This document shows, in pieces, positions 24,201-36,360 of a stretch of 64,000 nucleotides of DNA. Where the stretch lies: assembly GCA_038501195.1 (NCBI GenBank), contig JBBPUQ010000001.1, positions 5,332,001-5,396,000 on the forward strand. Reading direction: 5' to 3'. Under the pieces are notes generated by a model. That model was not told where the DNA came from. It saw only the letters and a list, made by a program, of their open reading frames with translations, and made no database searches. Positions within the stretch are counted from its first letter, which is position 1. Each line of letters opens with the position of its first letter. This DNA is from Nemania diffusa. Lineage: Eukaryota > Ascomycota > Sordariomycetes > Xylariales > Xylariaceae. The translations under genes were made by a program, and so were the position numbers.

Positions 24201-27200
24201 ATGGACGAGAATAAGTCGCCGGCCGAGGAGCTCTTGGAGCTGTTGAAAAACCCCTTCAGGCAGTCTGTAAGAACACCCTAGAGGTAGCACTTCTAGCCCG
24301 GGTTATGCTCACATGTCGTACAGTTAACGGATAGTGCTATCTGGTCCAGTCTTGGTACATCGGTTGGAATCACCCTCTGCACCGCCCTCATCTTCTCCTT
24401 TGTCCGACCTTTCAACACAGTCATCTACGCTCCCAAACTAAAGCACGCCGACGAGAAACATGCGCCTCCACCCATAGGCAAGGGGTTTTTCGCGTGGGTT
24501 TTTCCGCTATGGCAGATGACAGAGAAAGAGCTTGTAGCCCATGCGGGTATGGATGCCGCTATGTTCATTCGAATTATGCAAATGTGCAGAAATATATTTC
24601 TTGTGGTCTCTGTTCTGGGCACTGCGGTGCTTCTGCCTATCTATTGGTCTATGAATTCGGACAAGGATCCTACTCAGAAGTGGTTTTTGAGGCTGACGCC
24701 TTTAACCGTCTGGGGCGAACCTATGTGGGCGCTTGTTGTGCTTGGGTACGCCTTTAATATTGTTGTCTGCGGCTTCTTGTGGTGGAACTACCGGCAGGTA
24801 TTCCGACTACGGCGCATTTACTTCGAGAGTGAGGAATACCAGAGTAGCCTCTCTGGGAGAACTCTCATGGTAAGCCGAAACAGCGCGAGTAGAGGATATC
24901 AATGACTAATGAATATATCGGTAGCTAAATGACATCCCAAGGAATATGGCTTCAGATGAAGGAATTGCGAGGATCATCGATAGCGCGGTTCCGCAGTCTT
25001 CCTTTTCAAGGACCGTCATTGCGCGAAATGTCAAGCTTATACCTAGTCTCATTGAGCAACACGACCAGACCGTTCGGAAACTCGAGAAGGTACTTGCAAA
25101 GTATCTGAAGGATCCTCAAAACCTCCCTCCTGCCCGACCAATGTGCTACCCTTCGAAAAAGGATCCTTCCTATAGTACTTACCCTAAAGGGCAAAAGATC
25201 GACGCTATCGACTATTTAACCCAGCGAATTCGTGAGCTTGAGATTGAAATAAAGGAAGTGCGCAACAGCCTCGACAAGCGCAATACCTTTTCTTATGGGT
25301 TTGCTAGTTATGATGATATCTCGGAAGCCCACGCCATTGCCTACACCTTGCGCAAGAAGAAACCTCTGGGTGCCACTGTTGTTCTCGCCCCCAAGCCAAA
25401 CGATATTATCTGGGACAATATGCAACTCACTCCATCATCCCGAAGTTGGCGCCGACTTGTGAACAACCTCTGGATTATTCTATTGACTTTTCTTTGGATT
25501 GCCCCAAATGCTCTAATCGCCATTTTCGTTTCGAATATCAGCAACCTAGGCCTCGTGTGGGATGCATTCCAAAAACAATTGTCCACTAACACAATATTAT
25601 GGGGAATTGTTCAAGGTGTGGCGTCTCCAGCTCTTACCTCGTTGATTTTCCTGGTCCTTCCGATCATCTTCCGTCGCCTTTCTATTAGAGCCGGCGACCG
25701 TACGAAGACCGGCCGCGACCGTCATGTCGTCGCTAAACTCTACGCCTTCTTTATCTTCAACAATCTCGTTGTTTTTTCACTATTCAATACGGTGTGGAGT
25801 TTCGTCTTAACAGTCATCGATACTACTCGTAACGGAACGGATGTTGGGAACGCGATCCTAAATAGTAAATTCTTTGAGACCTTGTTCATCTCCCTCTGCA
25901 ACATATCGTCATTTTGGGTTACTTGGCTTCTGCAAAGGAACCTGGGCGCTGCGATAGATCTGGCACAGCTGTGGCCATTGGTCTATAGTTTCTTCATGCG
26001 CAAATTATCAAGCCCGACACCGAGAGAAATGATCGAGCTTACAGCACCGCCAACGTTCGATTATGCAAGCTACTACAACTACTTCTTGTTTTATTCTACC
26101 GTTGCGCTATGCTTTGGCGGCCTTCAGCCGTTGGTACTCCCAGCTGCTGCGCTCTATTTCTCAATTGATGTCTGGCTGAAGAAGTATTTGCTGCTATACA
26201 TTTTTGTCACCAAAAATGAGTCCGGTGGCATGTTCTGGCGTGTGGTATATAATCGCTTTGTTTTTGGCACGATCCTCTCGAACCTCGTCATCTTCTTAGC
26301 CGTCTTCCGGCGCGGCGATGGACAGCACATACAGGCGTTTGCTACAGTCCCCTTACCATTCATCATGGTCATCTTCAAGATATACTGCGCCCGAACGTTT
26401 GATGCTAAGATCCACTTCTATTCTATTCAATCTATGAATAGGAACCCAGACACCGGTGGTCTCAAGGACCCATTACGATCTGGTAGTAACCTTGCTGCAA
26501 GATTCGGTCACCCTGCACTCTATAGAAATCTCATCACCCCAATGGTGCATGCCAAGGCGCAAAACATCTTAGCCTCAATTTACCGAGGTCGACTATCCGA
26601 TGGCCGTACGGCTGACTCGGGAGATACATTGTCCACGTCTGGTTATTCCGACGCCTATGCCATGAAGCCCATGGATTCTGCCAAACCTGGCAAGTCGGCG
26701 GGTTTGCCTGGATTTGAAATTGTGCCTGAGTCACGTCTCGATTTCGAATACTATAAAAACCGGTCAGAGTTTGCCTCCGAACACGGTGCCGGGAACCTAT
26801 TTGGTCGTTCGAATGACATCATGCGCCCTGGCACACCAGGAAGCATGTGGAACGGCAGTGAGCCTCACTCTCGGTCGGCAAGTCCCGCACCTCCGGTCCC
26901 TCGTATGCCAAGCCCGGGCCCCAGTCGGATTTTATCGCCCGCTTCGGATATTGGAATGACTTACCCGACTGGATATTCACGGCCTATGGGGAGCCCTTAC
27001 TCATCCCCTATCGACATGGGCCAGATGCGAAGCCAACTATATTCACAAGGAAATGATAGTAATTCCAACCTCGTGGGTAACGCAGCGCCCATGCCAGTTG
27101 CTGCTCCATCTAGGTTTAGAGAACGTAGTGTAGAGCGACTAGGCAGGACACCGGGGGGTGCCGGGATGCTCGGCGGAGGACCACAAGGCTATGGCGGTTT

Positions 27201-27300
27201 ACCTCAAGACGAGGACATATCGGCAGACCACGATCCCATGCAGTACAATTATTTCCGAGAAGCTCGGAGGCCGAGACGTGACCATTCAGGGGGTTGGTAA
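24201..27300 (+). CDS. CSC1: CSC1/TMEM63-type osmosensitive Ca2+-permeable channel
   Basis: Model: 24201-24266, 24324-24869, 24925-27300; 995 aa; introns of 57 and 55 nt. The family (DUF221, calcium-dependent channel) forms mechanically gated cation channels in plasma or internal membranes. Visible order: first span (SSLGTSVGITLCTALIFSFV), spans at LVVSVLGTAVLLPIYW and WALVVLGYAFNIVVCGFLWW, the cytosolic loop with TLMLNDIPRNMASDEGIARI (the conserved start of the PHM7-type domain), a basic cytosolic region, then the multi-span core from about residue 380 to 690 and a Ser/Pro/Gly-rich tail of roughly 250 residues. Exon joins restore the QS-LTDSAIW and TLM-LNDIP reading. The tail has repeated SPxP motifs that could be phosphorylated; this is inference. 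Confidence 0.93.
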
Positions 27301-28280
27301 TCTTGTGACCAGGTTCTTAAGTGTACTCTGTATATAAACTGAGCGTTTTTCTGGCATGTATACGGCTCAGGGGGGCTAGTATCGGCGTTTGGTGTTATGG
27401 CTTCTGTCTATCTGGTTTATGGCAGGCCATCACGATGTTGCAATATTGAGGAAAGAGCAGGTCGCGTTAGAGACGGGTGCATGAGCATGGATGCTTGACT
27501 AACGAACAAGATAGACGGCGTTTTTTAACGCCCCTTTACAGCGATTACATCTTCATAATACACCTCTCTGGGATGCGAAGGTATGCCTTGCCCAGAAGAG
27601 TACGCTTCTTGCGCTGAATAAATAAAAATACCTGTTAATTACTAGTGACGGGTCCCTTCACTGAACGCACGAACTCACCCTAGGTCACGTCCTTGTGGAA
27701 ATTGTCGCTTCGACTATGACACGAAAAACACGACTAGTCAATTCGACTTGCTCAACTCGTCTTGCCTTTGCCCGTGCGGAGTCGGAGTCGGAGTACAGAT
27801 GACTTATCGCCAAGCCAGGTGTACTGTTACCTTGCGTCCACGTGTTGAGGAACTAGACAGTATTCGCGGGATCTACGTTTAATCGAATGCTACGTTGCCA
27901 ATCACCCAAGGACACATTCGGATTCGGTCAATATAACCTGCCTTGGTAGGCAGGTAAGTTGGGATAGGGTCTGGGGCAGTGCATCATGATTTTCGAGATG
28001 CGGCCCGGCCCGTCTTTGAAACAGGTTCCCAAAGACGTCGGGTTACGTATCGGCAATTGCAAGCGAGGGTTGAGAAGGCCCGAGAACTAATGGTGGCCAG
28101 TGCCGGAGGCGGTTCACTGCCTACCTATATAGCTGGCTAGATACGTGTACGGTGTCTCGGGCATCCCCTACAACTCCGGTCGTTTCTCTTGCAGTGCACC
28201 TGGATCCACAAAGGACCAATAGAAGGCCGCGAGCATAGACTGTCAGACTTCATTTTTAGTAGGGCGAAATTGGAGTTACA
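27301..28280. other. Intergenic
   Basis: CSC1 3' UTR followed by mixed-composition DNA without a supported gene. It contains the promoter of the secreted EEP gene. Confidence 0.5.
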
Positions 28281-29219
28281 ATGCGCTGGGCAATACTTCT
28301 CGGTGCATTACTCACGGCCGGCATACACACCATGGCCGCCGCCGCCGACACCCTCAGCCTCCGCGCCCTGACCTTCAACATCCGCTACGCGGCCGCAGCC
28401 AGCACGTACGAGAGGCCATGGAGCGTGCGCGGGCCACTAGTCGTAGACGGACTGTCCGCCCTCGCCGCGAACGCCACGGCCTCCGGCGCGACCCCCATCA
28501 TCGGCCTGCAGGAAGTGCTGCACGCGCAGCTCACCGACATCCTCGCCGGCCTCGGCCCCGCGTGGGCCTACATCGGCACGGGGCGCGACGACGGCGTCGA
28601 GGCGGGCGAGTACTGCCCGCTGCTGTACCAGCCGGGGCGCGCGACGCTGCTCGCGTCGGCGCAGAAGTGGCTCTCGCCCACGCCCGACGTGCCCTCGTAC
28701 TGGCCCGGCGCCGGCAGCCGGCGCTACGCGCTCGTCGGGGTGTTCCGCGACGCCGCGACGGGTAGCCGCTTCGTGGCCGCCAACACGCACCTGGATAACG
28801 CGAGCCCGCAGGCGCGGACCGAGGGCGTCAAGATCGTGCTAAGCACCATCCGCGACGCGCAGGCCGCGTGGGGCCCCGGGCTGCCGGTGACGCTCACGGG
28901 GGACTTCAACTCGGAGCCGGGGGATGGGGCGTATGAGGCTATGGTTGCCGATGGGTATCTGAGGGACGCGTATGTGCTGGCGGGGGAGGGGAAGCAGTTT
29001 GGTCCGTATGAGACGTACACGGGGTTCGTGCCGGCTGAGGTCCCGGATGTGAGCGCGCGCATCGACTTTGTCTGGCTGGGGCCTGATGATAACGCTACGG
29101 CTGCTTGGGACGTGGCGAGGTACGAGGTCGTGGATAATGTTGTGGGTGGCGTGTATATGAGCGATCACAGGCCTGTGTTTGGGGATATTGCGCTTAGAGC
29201 GGGAAGTCGAGAGTCTTAA
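28281..29219 (+). CDS. Secreted endonuclease/exonuclease/phosphatase-fold hydrolase
   Basis: Intron-less, 312 aa. A signal peptide is likely (MRWAILLGALLTAGIHTMAA, followed by AADT). The DNase I-like fold shows its motifs in order: LTFNIRY, IIGLQEV (metal-binding Glu), ANTHLDN, TLTGDFNSEPGD, RIDFVW and the catalytic SDHRPV near the end. Fungal homologs of this size are usually annotated as endonuclease/exonuclease/phosphatase family proteins acting outside the cell on nucleic acid or phosphodiester substrates; the real substrate cannot be told from sequence. The coding sequence is very rich in GC, in sharp contrast with its flanks, which makes shadow ORFs common in other frames. Confidence 0.9.
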   Translation: MRWAILLGALLTAGIHTMAAAADTLSLRALTFNIRYAAAASTYERPWSVRGPLVVDGLSALAANATASGATPIIGLQEVLHAQLTDILAGLGPAWAYIGTGRDDGVEAGEYCPLLYQPGRATLLASAQKWLSPTPDVPSYWPGAGSRRYALVGVFRDAATGSRFVAANTHLDNASPQARTEGVKIVLSTIRDAQAAWGPGLPVTLTGDFNSEPGDGAYEAMVADGYLRDAYVLAGEGKQFGPYETYTGFVPAEVPDVSARIDFVWLGPDDNATAAWDVARYEVVDNVVGGVYMSDHRPVFGDIALRAGSRES

Positions 29220-30430
29220 ATGCTTTCGTTATGGGATTGTGTTGTATTGTATGCTATCAATTGTCAGCTAGGCTTGTTGATTCAACGATGCGACTTGCGC
29301 GAAATGCCTTCCCCTTGATTCCGCCTTAGTAGTGAGCAGCTTAACCACATACCCTCCTTGTCTTGATCTGAAGGTCTTCGAGGCGACGTAGAATATTCTC
29401 TCGTCAGAGAGTTAATCGCACTTATTTCGGACATGAATATCTCTGTAGGTGTCTAGGGAGGTATTGTAAGACCATAGCCATCTCTTGATGCTGACGATCA
29501 GGTACTTATGTCCCATAAATATGTTGTTTCCGTCTTTATAAGAGTTTATCTTGAGTCTACCGGTGGATCGCGGCACCTAGACGGCATTGCAGGTACTAAT
29601 TTGCTACCTCTAGAGTCTATGTGGCAGTTCTGCTTAATATTAGCTCTGTCTCTAGGGTCCTGCTTTATCGTGTCTAGTGCTAATACGGCCTAAATTTTTC
29701 CTCTTTTCTATTATTACAAACAGTCTTCCTCACCTCATATTAGACTGCAACGAGCTACGAAGGATTCTAGCTCGTCTAGAATGCATGTAATAGGTGATAG
29801 CACTGTTCAATTGACATAGACGTCAGGTCTCAACTCTTATTATAATCACCGCTAGGCCTAATTAACTGATAGAGAAGACAAGAAGAGACAGTACTTAATA
29901 ACGGTGCTACCAAGAGAGACTCAGGGAGTGCAAGCTTGCAGTATTATATGATCAGGTGTTATGCACCCTTGAAGAACTACGGTAGAATAATAGAGGCTGT
30001 GATGACATCGGAGTTGTATGTAACGGCCGAATACGTTATTCTGTACACTTGAAGCTAGCGAATCTAGTACTCATCGGCGAAAGTGACAGATATCTCGAAA
30101 CGAATAGCTGTTTTGGCGTTGGAATCAGCAGACATGTCCTTCTTTCCATTCGACCACTACGGGCTACTTGCTCCCTCACTCCCTCACCATAGGAATTCAG
30201 ATACTTTCTAGCGACAGTCATTTAAACAACTGCGCTTCCACCCGATCTAGGTACCCGTTCCTCCAACTTCAATCTAGTTCCCTCCTTCCCCTGCAATCCC
30301 ATGACTCCATTTCCCTGTAGCCCGTTGTGGTTCTCTAGGCTGCTGTAACTATCTTCTCGCATTTTGGCCCCTATAGGATGTTCTCGCCACTCAGGATCTA
30401 CACGTTTTTTTTTTTTTAGAAAAAAAAAAG
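29220..30430. other. AT-rich intergenic region
   Basis: No supported gene. It ends in a T-run/A-run inverted pair (about 30404-30429), directly followed by the hairpin array. Confidence 0.4.
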
Positions 30431-31237
30431 TTGGAGGCCCACCACTGACCCAGGTCTTTCGACCCCCTCCATGTACCGTTGTAGATCCCGGTGTTGAGTT
30501 CACCTTTCTTATGCTTTTGGAGGCTCCAATCCCCGAGCCCAAGCCTAAGGCTTAGCTCGCCTCCAAAGCTAGTCCTTTGTCCTCCCTTTTACACGTGAAC
30601 ATGTCACTCCGCCGTATGCGTATGCGTTTACGTGTGGTCTTCGTTCGCTCGTCGGGGTTCTCGTTCGGTATAGATCCTGGTGTTGAGTTCACCTTCTTAT
30701 GCTTTTGGAGGCTCCAATCCCCGAGCCCAAGCCTAAGGCTTTAGCTCGCCTCCAAAGCTAGTCCTTGATCCTCCCTTTTACACTTGTGAATATTTCACTC
30801 CGCCGTATGCGTATGCGTTTACGTGTGGTCATCGTTCGCTCGTCGCGGTTCGCGGAGGTGCTAAGTTTGGTTCATTAGTCCCCTTAATTCTTTATGCTTT
30901 TGGAGGCTCCAATCCCCGGGCCCAAGCCTAAGGCTTTAGCCCGCCTCCAAAGCTAGTCCTTTATCCTCCCTTTTACACGTGAATAATTCACTCCGCCGTA
31001 TGCGTTTGCGTTTGCGTGTAGCGGTCGGGGATAGTGACTTCGGTGGTCTCGATTGTTATTCGCACCCGGGGTTTTGAATATATTTTCCTATACTTTGGAG
31101 GCCCGACCCCCTAACCCAGGCCACTTGACCCCCTCCAAAGTTGTCGTATTCTTGTCTTGATTCTCACCCGGGATGTTGAATTTTTCCTACTTTGGAGGTC
31201 CCACCCCCTTACCCAGGTCACTTGACCCCCTCCAAAG
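30431..31237. repeat. Tandem array of diverged hairpin-containing modules
   Basis: Three long copies start near 30481, 30669 and about 30887 (spacing 188 and 195 bp). Each holds CTTTTGGAGGCTCC, then CCAAGCCTAAGGCTT, GCCTCCAAAGCTAGTCC, a TCCTCCCTTTTACAC stretch and CACTCCGCCGTATGCG. Each TTTGGAGGC/GCCTCCAAA pair can form a stem about 55 nt long overall. Shorter relatives, ACTTTGGAGG ... CCTCCAAAG, lie at 31092-31140 and 31190-31237 (about 97 bp apart), with a partial one at 30431-30470. No ORF runs through the array. Confidence 0.75.
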
Positions 31238-31780
31238 ATCGCCGTTAACCAGTCTCGATTTCGTTTCGGTTCGTTTCGGTTCGGGTCGTTTTCGCATCGT
31301 CGTCGTTCGGTCTCAGCTCGAGTTGCTGAGTTCGGTTCCCCTTGTTTGTGAGATCCCACGATCTGACTAGGACCTTGTAAGGCCTATCCTCCCCCCAAGC
31401 ATCGCTTGTTTCCTCTAGTTCCCATTTCATCTCTCCATTGACGTCCACCCCGTTTCACAACAAGTTTACCCTCTTGCTTCAGGGTGGCAGTTTATGCTCA
31501 TGCCAAGGAGCCTTTGCGATTAAATTGCATTACAGCAAGTTATAATGGAAGGGCATCTTCCAAATGTCGAGAAGTGCTGACAATAATTTGATTTTAAGCG
31601 GCTCGGATGTTGATTGGGGGGTGATATCGGCAGAGGTTTGTATGGGTAAGGGTATTGCAGAGGAAATGTAGTCACTCAGTTGACAAAGTAGGAGCAAGTG
31701 GGAAAAAGCATGAGGAAGTATGAAGATATTTGTATTAGTACGGAAGGGTGTTGTAGAGGAAATGGAGTGGTTGATAAAGT
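31238..31780. other. Spacer between the hairpin array and the minisatellites
   Basis: It begins with a TTCGGTTCGTTTCGGTTCGGG simple-sequence tract (about 31261-31286). No gene is supported. Confidence 0.4.
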
Positions 31781-31920
31781 AGGAGGAAGTAGGAGGAAGT
31801 AGGAGGAAGTAGGAGGAAGTAGGAGGAAGTAGGAGGAAGTAGGAGGAAGTAGGAGGAAGTAGGAGGAAGTAGGAGGAAGTAGGAGGAAGTAGGAGGAAGT
31901 AGGAGGAAGTAGGAGAAGGT
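31781..31920. repeat. 10-bp minisatellite
   Basis: The unit AGGAGGAAGT is repeated 13 times perfectly (31781-31910), plus one variant copy. It is purine-only apart from the T on this strand. Confidence 0.95.
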
Positions 31921-31933
31921 ATGAAGAGGTTGG

Positions 31934-32030
31934 TGTTGTAGAGGGAAGGATGTTGTAGAGGGAAGGATGTTGTAGAGGGAAGGGTGTTGTAGAGGGAATG
32001 GGGTGGTTGAGGGAATGGGGTGGTTGAGGA
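31934..32030. repeat. 17-bp minisatellite
   Basis: The unit TGTTGTAGAGGGAAGGA is repeated about five and a half times, with the last copies drifting to GGTGGTTGAGGGAATGG. Confidence 0.9.
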
Positions 32031-33689
32031 AGTAGGAGGAATTTATATAAGAAAGCATGAGATAATATGAGAAGGTTTGAGGAAGGAGGGAAGTTACTCT
32101 ACCAACAATGGTGAATGAACATGCCCATTGTAACTTAATATTATCTACGCGTTCCCCTAGTTATTAGGAAGTTTAACCGACAGACGCGTCTTGGAACTTT
32201 ATTAAACCGCGTTTTTCAACTGTTAAACATAAAGGGTATTTAGACTTGTATGAGTCCTAAACCCTGTAAACTTAGAGTTCCCAAGGTCCTTCTTAGCCCC
32301 CAGTTCCTACTTTAGAAAGTACCTAGGTAGTAAATGAGGTAGATTGTTTCTATTGATACTAGCTATTGACGGTTATTTCCTAGCACTCAGAAAGTATAGA
32401 ATGTTCCTGGTGACTTTCACCATTAGGAACCACCCTACCTCCAGGAGGTTGGGCTACCTAAGGTCACATAACAAACAAGGTTTAGTGTTAAATGGTAAAT
32501 TGATTGCTCGAGGTAACACGTCACCCTCTATTGGATAGAAGGTTTAGCACATTAACTTACTTGCGTCCCATTCAATATCAAGGGCCTCGCACCTTCCCAG
32601 TGTGTAAAGTAACTACAGACAACATTACAATAGCACGGATGGATTCCCTGCTTATAGGCTATACATTCACTGTAGACAGAGGGGGAGTGTTTGTTCCGAA
32701 AAGTCGGTCCAACCCTTTTTCCCTTTCTCATATACCTACCGTCAGAGCAACCATGGGGGCTTTTACGCCTTGAGCTGGGCTTCCAAAGCTTAAATGTGTA
32801 CGTACCTAGGTACGTACCTTGATAGCCCATGTAGATGTACTGAGGAACTAGAACCAATGCAAGGAAAGTACAGCCCACTAAAAGATTTTATGTTTTAACC
32901 TCTAAAGTCTCTATACCTTAGAAATAGTTTGATTTAGCTACGTCACGAAACTAAACTGCAACGCTAAACCACGACACTGACGCGTGGTACACTGACGCGT
33001 GGTCAAGTTCAAGTTGGTAACCTTGACCATTTGCAGGCCCTGTATATGGGACCATGACAGGCTAGACAACTAATCACTGTAGAACTTAATAAGTGGTTTT
33101 AACCACGTGACAGTTCCGTATCCATGCATTGCTCAGTCTACAACAGTAGACATAATAGCAAGGTCCCTAGATAATTAGATATGGGGGTTCAAGGCAGGTA
33201 TCATGGGTGTATTAGGTATGCTAGTTCATAGCATAACACATTATTAAAACTTAAATCCATCTTCATACACATGCCGCTAAAGCCCTATAGAGCCACCAAT
33301 TTATGTGAGCCAAGTGTTGTCTACTGGTGATTTCAGTTTTTAGGTGTTTTCATTTATTGTTTCCACAAGCCCGAGTGTAGAGAATTACATCTCGTAATAT
33401 TATAGTCTTGTTTAATTCATTGCGTACTACACATTCAGTCAGGCTGAAGACGTGTTTACGCGATTTGATCTGAAGAGAATGCCATAGTTTTCCTCTTAGT
33501 ACGATTTGCTTATAATCACGGGGAACACAGACGGACCCAAGAAGGCTCGCAGCTCAGTTGAGATAGCTTTAAGAACTAGACAGAGGCGAAAAATGTATAC
33601 ACATTATCATTATTTGGAATATGTTGATTATATGAGGCTGATTTTATATGCAAGCGAAACTATACACTTAGAATTACACGCACCCTAAC
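32031..33689. other. AT-rich intergenic region
   Basis: No supported gene. It contains a 15-bp perfect tandem duplication (32974-33003) and a nested palindrome with ACGTACCTAGGTACGT near 32800. Confidence 0.45.
32974..33003. repeat. Two-copy 15-bp tandem repeat
   Basis: ACACTGACGCGTGGT occurs twice, back to back. Confidence 0.9.
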
Positions 33690-36360
33690 CTACACTATTG
33701 TTGATTCCGGTTCGTGCCGGCGCTGTAGCGTATAGGGGAGACTTTTATATATCGCATGAACTTCCCTTATTAGTTGACCTATGACTAGAGGTATGAACCT
33801 CCATACTCTGCCCATGAGTTCCCAGGAAAGCACCTGGAGATGACGCGATGACTGAGTCCAAAAGTAAATGACTATAACAGTCGACAAAATGTAAGTGACC
33901 AAAGGGACAGTTATAAAGCTTGCTATGAATCCGTTCGGTACTGAGTCGTCGGATTTCGGATCCAGGAACGGTATTGCCCAGAAGGCCTATAGTCCTAATT
34001 AGTATCAACACAGGCTCGATATGTATGAGGGTGTATTTATTAGACAAGAAGACGGTAGTAGAGGATGATTATAATACCGTTATAAATCCTAACGGAGTGA
34101 AGAACACCGTCACTGTGGTGAAGACGCCGATGTATAAATTGAGAGTTTTCGCCTTGAGTGCCTCTCGCAGCGAAGACGCGTTCAGAAGCTGTGATTATGC
34201 GCAGTTAGTTCAAGGTCTTGAGGAAGACGAATCGGTTACCTAAAAGGAGTGTTCATGTACCGCGTCTTGTAAACTCGTGACCTCCTCTTTCTTCTTCTCG
34301 ATGCGTTCTCGCAAGGGGTTGACTCGGAGTTTGAAGAAAGTAGTAACTTTCGCAATGTTGTCTCTCAAGATCTCCGTATTCAGAGGCCACTCTAACTCGT
34401 CCATTTCTGCATTTTGTTGGCGCCAGGATTGCCATAGCTCACATTGTTGAACCAGTCTGTTTGCGTTTAGAAATCAGTGTTGCTATCGTCAAAAAGGTCG
34501 GGCATAAAGGAAGCACAAGCTGAAGGCTCGGATTTTCTAGCAATGGAAAAAGTTAAGGGGACATACTCTTCCCCTAAACTCCAAATCCCTCTCTCGGTTT
34601 CTGCAATCCAATTTTGGAAGATGCGAAGAAGTTGTAGGACCGTAAAGTACTGTTCCGACAGTTGAAAAGAGTCATCAAACATCAGCTTGCCCCATCGGTT
34701 TCTGTCCATAGTGTCTTGAAGCTAGCGGGTTTGATTTGTTAGCTTATTGACGAATGATTCGCCAAAGCTTTATGAGAGAACGGAAACTGAACACGAAACG
34801 AACCTGAACACTGATGATCTCATCAATCTTGTCCATCATCGCGTCCCAGCATTTCCTCCAATGATCAATCGTCCTCGTGAGAACAATCAAGAACTGGAAG
34901 AACCCCTCGCCGCCGGCACCGCAGTTCTCGAGGCCGAGGTCGACATCGACCCGGTCCGAGAGCACGGTGAAGTCGGACCCGGGCTCTCTGCGGCGCTGTA
35001 ACCCTGTGTTGTAGTCTAGCCAGACGACGATATTGTAGTTCAACGCCGACGGCGCGCCGACCCGGTGCCTCTTTTTGAGCACGATGGACACCGACAGGAG
35101 GAACTCGACTGCGAACTGGGCAGTCCCTCGCGCAAGGTCGGGGATCTTGGCGGCCTGGCGCTGCAGCGGGAATCCGATGGTTTCTGGGGAAATGCCCCAG
35201 CCATTTCCGAATCGCTTGACTCGGTAGCCTGTCTCGTCCGGGATGCATGCGCGCATGTTCAGCTGTACGCAGAGCCAGTCTCCCTGCCCAAACCTTCCGG
35301 TGCTGTGGAGAGCAGGTGTCGTCTTTTGGACTGGGAACCAGTCGCTGATGGTCCCAAAGCTGGTGAAGTTGCTGTGGGTTGGCGCGAACAGGTTTTCGAG
35401 GAAGGCAATCATCCGCATCGACATGATGCTATTGGAAATACTGGGTAATATCTGCCTACGAGTTGGAAATGCCGTCAGACAATGTTGTCAGTCATGCAGA
35501 TCAACGTCAATGGGAAGATCATGTAACACCAACTCACCAAATCACGTTATCAGAAGGACGAAGAGAAACATCCACCGTCAGGAGCTCTTGACGACTCCCT
35601 GCTACAGACTTCCGACAGACAATAATTGTACCATCGCCCAGCCGAGGCACGCCCTTGTGCCATTGGAACCGTCGCGGTTCCCCCTCGGCGCCGACGAGCG
35701 AGCCGAAACTCTCTGGCCAGGCATTAGACAACTGGGTGGCAAAACTTTCCGATTTTTCTTCCTGTAATAACTCGCTTAGCTCGTGATGGCTTCTCCTTAC
35801 GAGCTTCGTCGTGTGATTGCGTTCAGGACGCCATTGTCGCCACAGAGCAGTCACTGAAGTCTCCGGCTCTTCCAACACGATATGAAAAGGCCGACAATAG
35901 AGCAGACGCCGCTGCAAGTAGCTGCTGTCGATCCATCTCTGGAGTAGGTCTTTTAGTCGCTCGTCGGTCGGGACACAGTCTTCGAAAAGGGTATAGAAGT
36001 CCTCCTCTATGAGAATAGACGCTCGAGCCTGGGATTGATTTCCATGCTTCTGTGTAGTCCGATCAGACTTCACGACCTTGCTCGAGTCTTTTCTTGCATA
36101 ACTTCTCCCAACATCTACGACACTGCTGATTCTGGCACTATTTGACCGTGCCACCGTAGTGCTTGTGCGTCTAGAGTTCTCTCAGTCAATCTCGTTCGAT
36201 TAGGCACTAAGCTTGACCCTTACGCAATCTCCAGAAAATCCCCAGCCTCAACTGGTTCAGATACAGGTCGTTGGTATCGGCCAGAGATATGCCGAGGTCC
36301 ATTGCCAACCAACGACTCTTGACTCGAAGACAACGTGACGGAGGAATGTCTGCTCTCCAT
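33690..36360 (-). CDS. CorA-like fungal membrane protein, seven exons
   Basis: Model: 36360-36224, 36170-35538, 35455-34804, 34721-34567, 34456-34261, 34188-34078, 33986-33690; 726 aa; every junction keeps frame. The N-terminal 450 residues form a soluble region. Then come FDDSFQLSEQYFTVLQLLRIF, a long charged helix (NIAKVTTFFKLRVNPLRERI and EKKKEEVTSLQDALL) and two C-terminal membrane spans (GVFTTVTVFFTPLGFITAFW and PLVTYILSTVIVIYFW). A long helix feeding into two closely spaced spans is the CorA/Mrs2 layout and is common in a large fungal family annotated as CorA-like. The GMN signature between the spans is not present, so Mg2+ transport is not supported. The ATG at 36360 comes from a separate first exon; starting at the second exon would need a non-ATG codon. 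Confidence 0.8.

Noticed and set aside
28418..29168. Additional ORFs on both strands over the EEP gene
   Set aside because: High GC removes stop codons; only the 28281 frame has signal peptide and catalytic motifs.
31735..32058. 107-codon minus-strand ORF with SSYFLLLPPT repeats
   Set aside because: It is simply the 10-bp minisatellite read in frame; nothing suggests translation.
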